Origin: Faecalicatena contorta
GTDB lineage: Bacteria > Bacillota > Clostridia > Lachnospirales > Lachnospiraceae
Length of the DNA: 64,000 nucleotides
NCBI RefSeq assembly: GCF_039521745.1
Contig: NZ_BAAACT010000066.1
Direction: 5' to 3' (one strand)
Both the position numbers and the translations under genes were made by a program. Positions 1 through 7,288 of the stretch are shown here, piece after piece. Positions within the stretch are counted from its first letter, which is position 1. Every line of letters starts with the position of its first letter. The notes under the pieces are model-generated. The model made no database searches, was not told the DNA's origin, and saw only the letters and a list, made by a program, of their open reading frames with translations.

Positions 1-155
1 GTGCTCCATTTTCAGGGCTGTTTCCCGCCTAGAATTTCTAAGGTCCGCGGCCGCGTTTTTGAAAGGACATGGATGTTCTCCGGGAGGTTTTCGGCTATCC
101 CTTTATGGAGCGTCCCCATCCGCACCGAGACTAAAGCTCGCCACTAAATCCCGAT
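1..155. other. Intergenic sequence at left window edge, no gene recognised
   Basis: No supportable reading frame or RNA gene is seen between the window edge and the DUF2804 stop codon. A short inverted repeat (TAAATC/GATTTA) sits across the DUF2804 stop. Bases around 90-120 weakly resemble part of the dispersed repeat found at 23981 and 34523 (GGCTAT, CCCTT, GCGT, CATCC in the same order), but the match is too gapped to call a copy. Confidence 0.3.
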
Positions 156-1178
156 TTAATAGCGGTTATGCACATCTTCCGCGAAGCACATAAAGTCTTT
201 TAATTCGATAAACATCCCGTTATCCAGTATTGCCCTGCCGCTCAGCTTCCCAAAGACCTGATGCTGGTCAGAGGCAATTACCAGCGCTGATATTTTGGCC
301 GCCCGATCCAAGACCGGTTCAAAATCCATCTCGAACCTGCCATCGCTGGATGTAAAACGCCAATGCTTCATGTAATCGTCCTTTGGTATGTGAAATGTTA
401 CATCATCCAGTTTATGACATACGCCGTCATAAAACAGAATATTTTCCGTTGCCGCAGACGTGTCACCGAATCCATAACCTATATTAAAACCAAAGGGCCT
501 TCCTCCCACAGTTCCGTTTCCTGACCCCCAGTACCAGCGGTTGTCATAGGTCCATACGCCGCGTCCCCAGTCCAGGGTTCCGTAATCCGTTTCCGGGCAG
601 AACCAGTAGGTGGTTTCATCAAACGTCACGGATCCTTCGGCGCGCATACAGTTTATTTTCTGGTTGTAATAAAAGGCTGTCTTTTTGTTCTTCCAGGGCG
701 TGGCGATGACCATTGTGTCCATCGGTGGCTGAGAAAGAGTTATCTCACAGTATAAGGGCTTTCCATCCCAGAAGTCCTTGAAATCACAGGTAATCGTCCG
801 CTTTCCGGGTTCCACACAGAATTCCATCTTCAGGCGTTTATCTTTGTAACGGATATTTCCCTCTGACGAAGTAGATGGCATCTTCATCTTCCCCATGGGA
901 AATTTATTTAGAATCGTCTCGGTGTGTTCCCATCCTTCTTTAAAATTCAGGAGAGAGACTGACTGAAGGCCTATATACCCATCGTCCGATAGCGTAAATG
1001 CTACTGCGAAGTCCTGGTTCAGTACCAGATAATAATCCCATTCTTTGATCCGCAGCTTAGACGCTTTAATCTGGTTTCGGTCATATTCCTGGATAAGCTG
1101 CCTGGACCATCCTGGTTCCCTCAGGCTTCCGCCTTCATTTAATAAAGGCTGCTTTGTTGTAACTTCATGGTTTCTCAT
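156..1178 (-). CDS. DUF2804 family protein
   Basis: The 340-residue product matches the DUF2804 family by its overall length and its Trp/Gly-rich core, including the stretches DWGRGVWTYDNRWYWGSG and FGFNIGYGFGD. There is no signal peptide or membrane segment, so it is probably cytoplasmic. The molecular function of the family is not established. The start is set at the ATG at 1178 because AGGAG lies 8 bases upstream; a longer frame opens ten codons earlier without a ribosome binding site. The gene stands alone downstream of the rplT terminator and is co-oriented with it. Confidence 0.8.
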   Translation of the reverse strand: MRNHEVTTKQPLLNEGGSLREPGWSRQLIQEYDRNQIKASKLRIKEWDYYLVLNQDFAVAFTLSDDGYIGLQSVSLLNFKEGWEHTETILNKFPMGKMKMPSTSSEGNIRYKDKRLKMEFCVEPGKRTITCDFKDFWDGKPLYCEITLSQPPMDTMVIATPWKNKKTAFYYNQKINCMRAEGSVTFDETTYWFCPETDYGTLDWGRGVWTYDNRWYWGSGNGTVGGRPFGFNIGYGFGDTSAATENILFYDGVCHKLDDVTFHIPKDDYMKHWRFTSSDGRFEMDFEPVLDRAAKISALVIASDQHQVFGKLSGRAILDNGMFIELKDFMCFAEDVHNRY

Positions 1179-1218
1179 ACAAACATCTCCTGTCCATCCA
1201 AATCCCATATAAAAAATG

Positions 1219-1253
1219 AAAAAAGCCCGAGTCCCTAGGGGATTCGGGCTTCA
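1219..1253 (-). terminator. Rho-independent terminator of the infC-rpmI-rplT operon
   Basis: On the minus strand a GC-rich stem (AAGCCCGA paired with TCGGGCTT, with an inner TCCC/GGGA extension) is followed by a run of T. It lies 14 bases past the rplT stop codon. Confidence 0.85.
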
Positions 1254-1266
1254 TAGTATTATTTTA

Positions 1267-1623
1267 CTATGCAATCTTTGCTTTTGCAACCTCTGCCAGT
1301 GTAGCGAAACCTTCTTTGTCGCTTACTGCCAGTTCAGCCAGCATCTTTCTATTCATATCCACTTCAGCCAGTTTCAGTCCATGCATGAACTTGCTGTATG
1401 ACAATCCATTCATTCTTGCTGCTGCATTGATACGCGCGATCCATAACTGCCTCATCTGACGTTTGCGCTGTTTTCTTCCTGCATAAGATGATGTAAGCGC
1501 TCTCATTACAGACTGTTTTGCAACTCTGTACTGTTTGGAACGTGCTCCTCTGTATCCTTTTGCTAACTTTAAGGTTCTATTATGTTTTTTTCTAGCGTTC
1601 ATACCGCCTTTAACTCTTGCCAT
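1267..1623 (-). CDS. rplT: 50S ribosomal protein L20
   Basis: L20 is an assembly-initiating 23S rRNA-binding protein of the large subunit. The 118-residue product has the canonical basic start MARVKGGMNARKKHNRTLKL and the usual family length. It is the last gene of infC-rpmI-rplT, 31 bases after rpmI, and is closed by a strong terminator. In Firmicutes L20 represses its own operon by binding the infC leader, and a leader with an intrinsic terminator is present here at about 2504-2640. Confidence 0.98.
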   Translation of the reverse strand: MARVKGGMNARKKHNRTLKLAKGYRGARSKQYRVAKQSVMRALTSSYAGRKQRKRQMRQLWIARINAAARMNGLSYSKFMHGLKLAEVDMNRKMLAELAVSDKEGFATLAEVAKAKIA

Positions 1624-1654
1624 TTCTTAATCCTCCTTCATCAACTTCCAAATC

Positions 1655-1852
1655 TTACAGATATGGTAATACTTTCTTCATGTTTTTTACATTTGTAGCA
1701 TCTGTGATAGCCGGGTGTCTGAGATTTCTTTTTCTCTTTGTAGACTTCTTTGTTAAGATATGGCTCTTATATGCTTTATTTCTTTTCAGTTTTCCTGTAC
1801 CTGTTACTTTGAAGCGCTTTGCTGCCGCTCTATTCGTTTTGATTTTTGGCAT
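1655..1852 (-). CDS. rpmI: 50S ribosomal protein L35
   Basis: The 65-residue, very basic product begins MPKIKTNRAAAKRFKVTGTG, the classic L35 signature, and has the standard length. It is a structural protein of the large ribosomal subunit. The gene sits between infC and rplT in the universally common order, and a GGAGG motif precedes its ATG. Confidence 0.98.
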   Translation of the reverse strand: MPKIKTNRAAAKRFKVTGTGKLKRNKAYKSHILTKKSTKRKRNLRHPAITDATNVKNMKKVLPYL

Positions 1853-1913
1853 GATGTATTTCCTCCTTCATTGTGCGTTTACTGAGTGTATAAACACCCG
1901 TAATAATATATTT

Positions 1914-2420
1914 TTAACGTTTTTCAGTTAAAACTATGCTCATGCTTCTTCCTTCAAGTTTTGCAGGTTTCTCAATAACCGCAATATCTGAAAGCATCCG
2001 TGCAAAATCGTCCAGAACATGTCTGCTCTGCTGTATATGAGCCATCTCTCTTCCACGGAAACGCAGTGTCACTTTGACTTTATTACCTTTTGCGATGAAC
2101 TTCTTTGCATTGTTAACCTTTGTATTTAGGTCATTCGTATCGATATTAGGTGACAGACGCACTTCCTTTAACTCGACAGTCTTCTGTTTTTTCTTAGCTT
2201 CCTTGTCTTTTTGTGTCTGCTCGTATTTAAATTTGCCATAATCAATAATCTTGCAGACCGGCGGTTTCGCCATCGGTGCAATCTTCACCAAATCAAGTTC
2301 CGCATCCATGGCCATCTTCAGGGCCTCTCTGGATGACATAATCCCTAACTGTTCCCCATCCTCACTAACCAGACGAACTTCTTTGTCTCTGATCTGCTCA
2401 TTAATCATTAAATCGCTAAT
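1914..2420 (-). CDS. infC: Translation initiation factor IF-3, probable ATT start
   Basis: IF-3 binds the 30S subunit, prevents premature 50S joining and proofreads the start codon. The N-domain (INEQIRDKEVRL), the lysine-rich linker and the C-domain (VTLRFRGREMAH) are all present. The first ATG (2406-2408) is 21 bases from the only ribosome binding site, whereas an in-frame ATT at 2418-2420 is 9 bases from GGAGG (2430-2434). Starting at ATT gives 168 residues and matches the family habit of initiating infC at AUU or AUA, which IF-3 itself discriminates against, giving translational autoregulation. The start choice is inference; the gene identity is secure. Confidence 0.95.
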   Translation of the reverse strand: MSDLMINEQIRDKEVRLVSEDGEQLGIMSSREALKMAMDAELDLVKIAPMAKPPVCKIIDYGKFKYEQTQKDKEAKKKQKTVELKEVRLSPNIDTNDLNTKVNNAKKFIAKGNKVKVTLRFRGREMAHIQQSRHVLDDFARMLSDIAVIEKPAKLEGRSMSIVLTEKR

Positions 2421-2503
2421 TGTTGTATACCTCCATCAAATGAATTTCCTTCAGGTTCTTCCGCGATAGCAAATTGTTTCATAGGATCTGATTTCCTATA
2501 AAA

Positions 2504-2640
2504 TTAAAAAAACGAGTGAACATCTCCACCCGTATATTGACATACACAGCCAATGACCGTGTAAATGTTTCAATATCAAACCAATAGTCACCCGATTGTG
2601 CTATGGTGAGAGTGGATACTCTACTTTATTTTTTGCCTCA
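2504..2640 (-). promoter_or_regulatory. infC operon leader with intrinsic terminator (candidate L20 leader)
   Basis: The untranslated leader of the operon contains a hairpin ACGGGTG/CACTCGT (2512-2533) followed by a T-run at 2505-2511, an intrinsic terminator about 70 bases before the infC ribosome binding site. Upstream hairpins around 2590-2625 (GAGTATCCACTC) precede it. The layout fits the attenuation-type L20 leader known from Bacillus, in which L20 binding favours termination. I recognise the arrangement, not a full covariance match. Confidence 0.65.
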
Positions 2641-2645
2641 CGCAG

Positions 2646-2679
2646 ATTATAATTTATCATATTTTCAGGTAAATGTCAA
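2646..2679 (-). promoter_or_regulatory. Probable sigma-A promoter of the infC operon
   Basis: On the minus strand TATAAT lies at 2646-2651. A TTGACA at 2674-2679 is 22 bases away, too far for optimal spacing, but TTTACC at 2668-2673 gives a 16-base spacer. The region is divergent with the transporter gene on the plus strand. Confidence 0.5.
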
Positions 2680-2750
2680 TAGATTTCCTCTTATTTTTTC
2701 CATTAAACTATGTTATAATATTGCTACTTTTACAGAAAAGAGGAATGACT

Positions 2751-4097
2751 ATGAGTAGTTTACAGCAAAATGGGGCAAAGAGCAAGCCGTCAGAGGACAA
2801 ATTCAAAAATAAATGGGGATTTATCATTGCCTGTATCGGGAGTTCCGTGGGCATGGCCAATATCTGGCTCTTTCCCTATCGGATCGGAGAATTCGGCGGA
2901 TTTGCATTTTTAATTCCTTATATCCTATTTGTTGTGCTGATCGGCCTTACCGGAGTGATTGGTGAGATGGCTTTCGGGCGCGCAATGCAGTCCGGACCGT
3001 TGGGCGCTTTCAAAAAGGGATTTGCGCAGAGAAATGCACCGGGTCTTGGAAGCCTGGTGGGGCTGATTCCGGTCATCGGCTCCCTTGGAATCGCCATCGG
3101 ATATAGTGTTGTCATCGGATGGATCCTGCGTTTTCTTTTCTCTTCTATAACAGGGGACATTCTGGGTTCCAGGGAACCGGGAGAGGTTTTCGGAGCGCTG
3201 GCGCAGGATTTCGGAAGTATACCCTGGCATTTTCTGGGACTTTTGATTGTCCTGGTCTGTATGTCCTTTGGCATCTCACACGGAATCGAAAAAATCAATA
3301 AAGTCATGATGCCTGCATTCTTTATACTGTTTATCTTTCTTGCAGTACGCGTTGCCATGCTGCCCGGATCATTTTCGGGATATGCTTATTTATTCAAACC
3401 GGACTGGGGAGCCATGTCCAATCCAAAGACCTGGGTTTTTGCAATGGGCCAGGCATTCTTCTCCCTTTCTCTTGCGGGCAGCGGCACGGTTGTATACGGA
3501 AGCTACCTGAAAAAGGACGTGGACATCATCAGCTGTGCAAAAAATGTGGCTGTCTTTGATACGCTGGCCGCGCTTCTGGCAGGAATCGTTATTATCCCGG
3601 CAGTTTTCGCTTACGGCATGTCTCCCGATTCCGGTCCCGGGCTTCTATTTGTTACGATCCCTGCAGTCATCAGGAGTCTGCCTTTCGGCCGCCTGTTTGC
3701 AGTGGTATTCTTTTTTGCGGTACTCTGTGCAGGGGTTACCTCCCTGATGAACCTTCTGGAAAGCCCTGTGGAAGCTCTGCAGAGCCGTTTTGGATTTTCC
3801 CGTGTAAAGTCGATTGCCATCATCGGAGTGATCACACTCGGCATCGGTATCTTTGTAGAAGGTGACCTGCTCAGCATCTGGATGGATACCATATCGATCT
3901 ATGTTATTCCGCTCGGCGCCCTTCTGGCAGGAATCACGATGTTCTGGGTCTGCCGCAGAGGTTTTGCCCTGGAATCTGTTCAGACGGGCAGAAAGAAAAG
4001 GGTCGGCAAATGGTTCGAACCCATGACCAGATATGTATTCTGCGGTGTTGCCGTTCTTGTATATATTCTTGGAATTTTTTACGGTGGAATTGGTTAA
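2751..4097 (+). CDS. NSS-family sodium-dependent transporter (first of tandem pair)
   Basis: The product is a 448-residue integral membrane protein of the neurotransmitter:sodium symporter family (LeuT fold), which imports amino acids or related amines with Na+. The N-terminal signature is present but divergent: GSSVGMANIWLFPY instead of the usual VGLGNIWRFPY, so residues near the Na+ sites and the gating Arg differ from its neighbour. The glycine-rich TM6-like stretch AMGQAFFSLSLAGSGTVVYG and multiple hydrophobic helices are visible. The start is placed at ATG 2751 after GAGGA; the frame extends upstream over a TATAAT-like promoter element at 2714-2719 and is not coding there. A second NSS gene follows 88 bases downstream. 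Substrate is unknown. Confidence 0.9.
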   Translation: MSSLQQNGAKSKPSEDKFKNKWGFIIACIGSSVGMANIWLFPYRIGEFGGFAFLIPYILFVVLIGLTGVIGEMAFGRAMQSGPLGAFKKGFAQRNAPGLGSLVGLIPVIGSLGIAIGYSVVIGWILRFLFSSITGDILGSREPGEVFGALAQDFGSIPWHFLGLLIVLVCMSFGISHGIEKINKVMMPAFFILFIFLAVRVAMLPGSFSGYAYLFKPDWGAMSNPKTWVFAMGQAFFSLSLAGSGTVVYGSYLKKDVDIISCAKNVAVFDTLAALLAGIVIIPAVFAYGMSPDSGPGLLFVTIPAVIRSLPFGRLFAVVFFFAVLCAGVTSLMNLLESPVEALQSRFGFSRVKSIAIIGVITLGIGIFVEGDLLSIWMDTISIYVIPLGALLAGITMFWVCRRGFALESVQTGRKKRVGKWFEPMTRYVFCGVAVLVYILGIFYGGIG

Positions 4098-4185
4098 TTC
4101 CACTTGTCAACAGCCGCGCTTCATGTCATAATATAGCCATTAGTGTCTAATATTACGGGTCAAAATGAGGAGGTTTTTTTATCAA

Positions 4186-5544
4186 ATGAACGAAAACAGA
4201 AGTAACTTCACGAGCAAAATCGGCTTTATTCTGGCTGCCGCCGGTTCTGCTGTAGGTCTCGGAAACATATGGCGTTTCCCATATCTCGTAGCCAAATATG
4301 GCGGAGGAACATTTTTATTATGCTATATTATCCTTGCTATAACTTTTGGTTTTACTCTTATGGTTGCCGAAATTGCTCTCGGCCGCAAGACAGGCCTGAG
4401 TGCAATCGGAGCTTTTAAAAAGCTCGATAAGCGTTTTGGATTTCTCGGAGTCCTGGCCGCTGTCGTACCGATCATCATACTGCCTTACTATTCTGTTATC
4501 GGCGGATGGGTTATCAAGTATTTTGCTACTTTTGTAACAGGGGGAACAAAAGCTGCCGCAGGAGATGACTATTTTACCACATTTATCGGCGGAGTCAAGA
4601 GCCCGATACTATGGTTTGCATTATTCGTTGTTTTCACGGCTGTTGTTGTTATTTTAGGTGTTGAAAAGGGAATTGAAACTGTCAGTAAGTTCCTGATGCC
4701 GGTACTCGTTGTCCTGACCATCGGTATCTCAATCTACGTTTTAACAATGGACGGAGCCATGGAAGGCCTCAAATATTACATTATGCCCCACATGTCCGAC
4801 TTTTCGGTCAAGACATTGCTTGCAGCCATGGGGCAGCTCTTCTATTCCATGTCACTTGCAATGGGCATTATGATTACTTATGGATCTTACATGAAAAAAT
4901 CTACCAGCTTGGAGGGCTCCGTGCGGCAGATCGAAATATTCGATACCGGTATCGCATTCTTTGCCGGGCTCATGATCGTTCCAGCCGTATTTATCTTTTC
5001 CGGCGGGGATCAGTCCGCCCTCAGCGCAGGCCCCGGACTTATGTTCATTACACTGCCCAAGGTATTTGCTAGTATGCCAATGGGAGGATTTGTAGGAACC
5101 GTATTCTTTATACTGGTATTCTTTGCCGCAGTAACCTCAGCCATTTCCTTGATGGAAACAATCGTCTCCATCCTGATGGACCGGTTCAAGTGGAAAAGAA
5201 AGTTCACTTGTATCATTGTAGTAATCTACGTACTGCTGATGGGAATCCCCTCTTCCCTCGGATTCGGAGTCTGGGATTTCATCCAGCCCATCGGAATGTC
5301 TATACTGGACTTCTGGGACTTTTTGAGCAACAGCGTCCTAATGCCGATCGTAGCACTCTTCACCTGTATCTTTGTTGGTTTTTTCATCAAACCCAAAACC
5401 ATCATCGAAGAGGCATCCGCAGAAGGCGCAGCCTTTAAGAGCAAAAAACTTTTCACAGTCATGATAAAATGGATCGCGCCTATCTTACTGGTACTTATCC
5501 TGATAAGCTCCGTAATGAATGCCTTAGGGATTATGAGTCTCTAG
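4186..5544 (+). CDS. NSS-family sodium-dependent transporter (second of tandem pair)
   Basis: This 452-residue multi-pass membrane protein carries the canonical NSS signature AVGLGNIWRFPYLVAKYGGG in TM1 and the TM6-like stretch MGQLFYSMSLAMGIMITYGS. The family couples Na+ entry to uptake of amino acids or amines. An ATG at 4165 would overlap the ribosome binding site itself (its second and third codons are AGGAGG), so translation is assigned to ATG 4186, 11 bases after GGAGG. The pair differs clearly in the TM1 motif, suggesting different substrates rather than a recent duplication. Directly after the stop codon begins a run of giant palindromes. Confidence 0.92.
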   Translation: MNENRSNFTSKIGFILAAAGSAVGLGNIWRFPYLVAKYGGGTFLLCYIILAITFGFTLMVAEIALGRKTGLSAIGAFKKLDKRFGFLGVLAAVVPIIILPYYSVIGGWVIKYFATFVTGGTKAAAGDDYFTTFIGGVKSPILWFALFVVFTAVVVILGVEKGIETVSKFLMPVLVVLTIGISIYVLTMDGAMEGLKYYIMPHMSDFSVKTLLAAMGQLFYSMSLAMGIMITYGSYMKKSTSLEGSVRQIEIFDTGIAFFAGLMIVPAVFIFSGGDQSALSAGPGLMFITLPKVFASMPMGGFVGTVFFILVFFAAVTSAISLMETIVSILMDRFKWKRKFTCIIVVIYVLLMGIPSSLGFGVWDFIQPIGMSILDFWDFLSNSVLMPIVALFTCIFVGFFIKPKTIIEEASAEGAAFKSKKLFTVMIKWIAPILLVLILISSVMNALGIMSL

Positions 5545-5564
5545 GGGGGGCTCCAGAAGAGGTC

Positions 5565-5855
5565 GCTAAGTGAAAGACGGGCATGGGGGACGGCGGGGGT
5601 ATGTATGCCATTTCAGTTGGCGGCCGTTTGTGAAGAAGCCGTAAGAGAAAAAACAGGGAACATGGAGGTACTTGCCGCAGTTGGCCCGAATGCCGATGCA
5701 TTCGCGCCGCCGGCGGCAACAGAATTTGTTTTGGTAAAACAAATTCTGCCCTCCATGTTCCCTGTTTTTTCTCTAACGGCTTCTAACACGCACTTTGAGC
5801 CATCTGAAATGGCATACATACCCCCGCCGTCCCCCATGCCCGTCTTTCACTTAGC
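5565..5855. repeat. Giant palindrome 1 (291 bp)
   Basis: Bases 5565-5616 are perfectly complementary, over 52 bases, to 5804-5855. Inside lies a second stem of 33 bases (5635-5667 with 5751-5783, one mismatch), separated by an asymmetric internal loop of 18 and 20 bases. The apex splits into two hairpins: a REP-like hairpin at 5672-5719 and a 13-bp perfect hairpin at 5720-5748 (CAGAATTTGTTTT arm, 3-base loop). The short ORFs predicted here are by-products of the symmetry. The element starts 20 bases past the stop of the second NSS gene. Confidence 0.95.
5672..5719. repeat. REP-like hairpin, family A copy 1
   Basis: This 48-base hairpin has outer arms TTGCCGCA/CGGCAA and an inner stem around CATTCG. 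It is 44 of 48 bases identical to the copy at 23241-23288. It forms one apical arm of giant palindrome 1. Confidence 0.85.
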
Positions 5856-5903
5856 TGGGTGCATCCTGCCGGAAGACAATCCATTCCCTAGAGGGTTGGC
5901 ATG

Positions 5904-6035
5904 GACGGGGGCAGTGGATCTTTTTGAATGCACGGAACGTAATTATACCGGTAGGCTATGCAGATTTCTCTGTCAGTTAACAAAATAACCGGTATTTATG
6001 TTACGTGTATCCAAAAAAGATCCACTGCCCCCGTC
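5904..6035. repeat. Giant palindrome 2 (132 bp)
   Basis: The outer 22 bases (5904-5925) are perfectly complementary to the end of the element at 6035. The stem continues imperfectly through ACCGGTA-type motifs to about 5952 and 5985, leaving a loop of about 30 bases. It is simpler than the flanking palindromes 1 and 3 but lies between them in the same array. Confidence 0.9.
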
Positions 6036-6081
6036 TCAGAGCCCCACCAGAGGTGAGGATTGATCTGCCTTGATGCGTCCA

Positions 6082-6378
6082 GCCTGCCTGGAATGTGGAG
6101 CGGGATGTCCCGGGATAAAAAAGGATGGGGGCTGGATGCGTAGAGACCGCGGTTAGAAGTCCTTACGTAAAAGAAGCCGTCCATGAGGGCTGGGAAGTGA
6201 TTTTCCAAAATCACTTCCCAGTACAACCTAAGACGGGAAAGCATCAGGCTTTCCCGTTGCATGTTGTACGTGCCCTCATGGACGGTTTCTTTTGCGTTAG
6301 GACTTCTCCGCGGACGGGTCGCATCCAGCCCCCATCCTTTTTTATCCCGGGACATCCCGCTCCACATTCCAGGCAGGC
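6082..6378. repeat. Giant palindrome 3 (297 bp)
   Basis: Bases 6082-6140 are perfectly complementary, over 59 bases, to 6320-6378. An imperfect inner stem of about 48-50 bases follows (6141-6190 with 6272-6319). The apex carries two hairpins: a 15-bp perfect one with a 2-base loop (6190-6221) and one with GTACAAC/GTTGTAC outer arms (6221-6269) enclosing a 10-bp ACGGGAAAGC stem. This repeats the two-stem, two-apical-hairpin plan of palindrome 1 with different sequence. It ends 28 bases from the degV stop. Confidence 0.95.
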
Positions 6379-6406
6379 GTCCCCATACCAGCCACATCCC
6401 CTCGCA

Positions 6407-7270
6407 CTACCGCTCTTCCCCCATGTAGAAGATGGCTACGACTCCCGGCCCTGTATGGCTTCCAATTACGGTCCCGATATTGTTGATCAGGACTTCCTTG
6501 GCTCCGAGTTTTTCTTTTGCCAGTTCTGCCACGTACTCTGCTTCTTCGATGCAGTCTCCGTGTGTGATCATAACCATGTCGTTGTCCCAGCCCTGGGCTC
6601 TCTCTGCGGCCATTTCTACAATCTTGTTCAGTGAACGCTTGCGGCCCCGCTCTTTTGCGATTACCTGCAGCTTGCCCTCGTTGTCTACGTGGATGATCGG
6701 CTTAATCTTGACCATGGTACCTACGATTGCCGTGGCCTTTGATACGCGTCCGCCTTTGTGCAGATGATGCAGGTCGTCTACGGTTACGTTGTGGCAGATA
6801 TGCAGCTTGTTCTCTTCTACCCACTGTGCAATCTCATCGATATTCCTGCCCGCTGCCTTCTGCTGCAGCACTTTGTAGAGAAGAAGGCCTTCTCCCAGGC
6901 ATGCGCAGAGTGTATCAATGATGATGACCTTGGCTTCCGGATACTTTTCCGCCAGCTCTTCCCCTGCAATCCTCATGCTGTTGTACGTGCCGCTCAGGCC
7001 CGATGAGAATCCCAGATGGAGTATGTCTTTTCCTTCTTTTAAAAATGGCTCCAGAGCTGCCTTGGCCTCATCCGGATTCACCTGGGAGGTCACGGACATA
7101 TGCCCCTCTCTTAACTTTGCAAAAAATTCTTTGCCGGTGAGACCATACATATCTGTATAGGTCTCCCCGTCGATTGTATATTTTAAAGGAACAACCGGTA
7201 CATTCCTCTCTTCTAACCATTTTCTTGGCAAGTCTACCGTACTGTTAACTGTAATTATAAATTCTCTCAT
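6407..7270 (-). CDS. DegV family fatty-acid-binding protein
   Basis: The 287-residue cytoplasmic protein belongs to the DegV/EDD fold, which binds a fatty acid and in characterised members (FakB) presents it to the kinase FakA. Supporting motifs are the N-terminal ITVNSTVDLP, the T/S-Q motif SVTSQVNPDEA, the glycine-serine lipid-binding segment GFSSGLSGTYNS and the HHLHKGGRVS segment. A GGAGGG motif sits 7 bases before the ATG. The gene is 18 bases downstream of the MATE exporter gene and may be co-transcribed with it. No FakA kinase gene is in the window. Confidence 0.9.
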   Translation of the reverse strand: MREFIITVNSTVDLPRKWLEERNVPVVPLKYTIDGETYTDMYGLTGKEFFAKLREGHMSVTSQVNPDEAKAALEPFLKEGKDILHLGFSSGLSGTYNSMRIAGEELAEKYPEAKVIIIDTLCACLGEGLLLYKVLQQKAAGRNIDEIAQWVEENKLHICHNVTVDDLHHLHKGGRVSKATAIVGTMVKIKPIIHVDNEGKLQVIAKERGRKRSLNKIVEMAAERAQGWDNDMVMITHGDCIEEAEYVAELAKEKLGAKEVLINNIGTVIGSHTGPGVVAIFYMGEER

Positions 7271-7288
7271 ATACTTCCCTCCTGTAAT

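Noticed and set aside
1216..1401. Plus-strand frame across rplT and its terminator
   Set aside because: Antisense shadow of a certain ribosomal protein gene with no ribosome binding site.
5605..6634. Several overlapping 60-170 codon open frames on both strands in the palindrome region
   Set aside because: They are mirror products of the inverted repeats, lack ribosome binding sites and resemble no protein.
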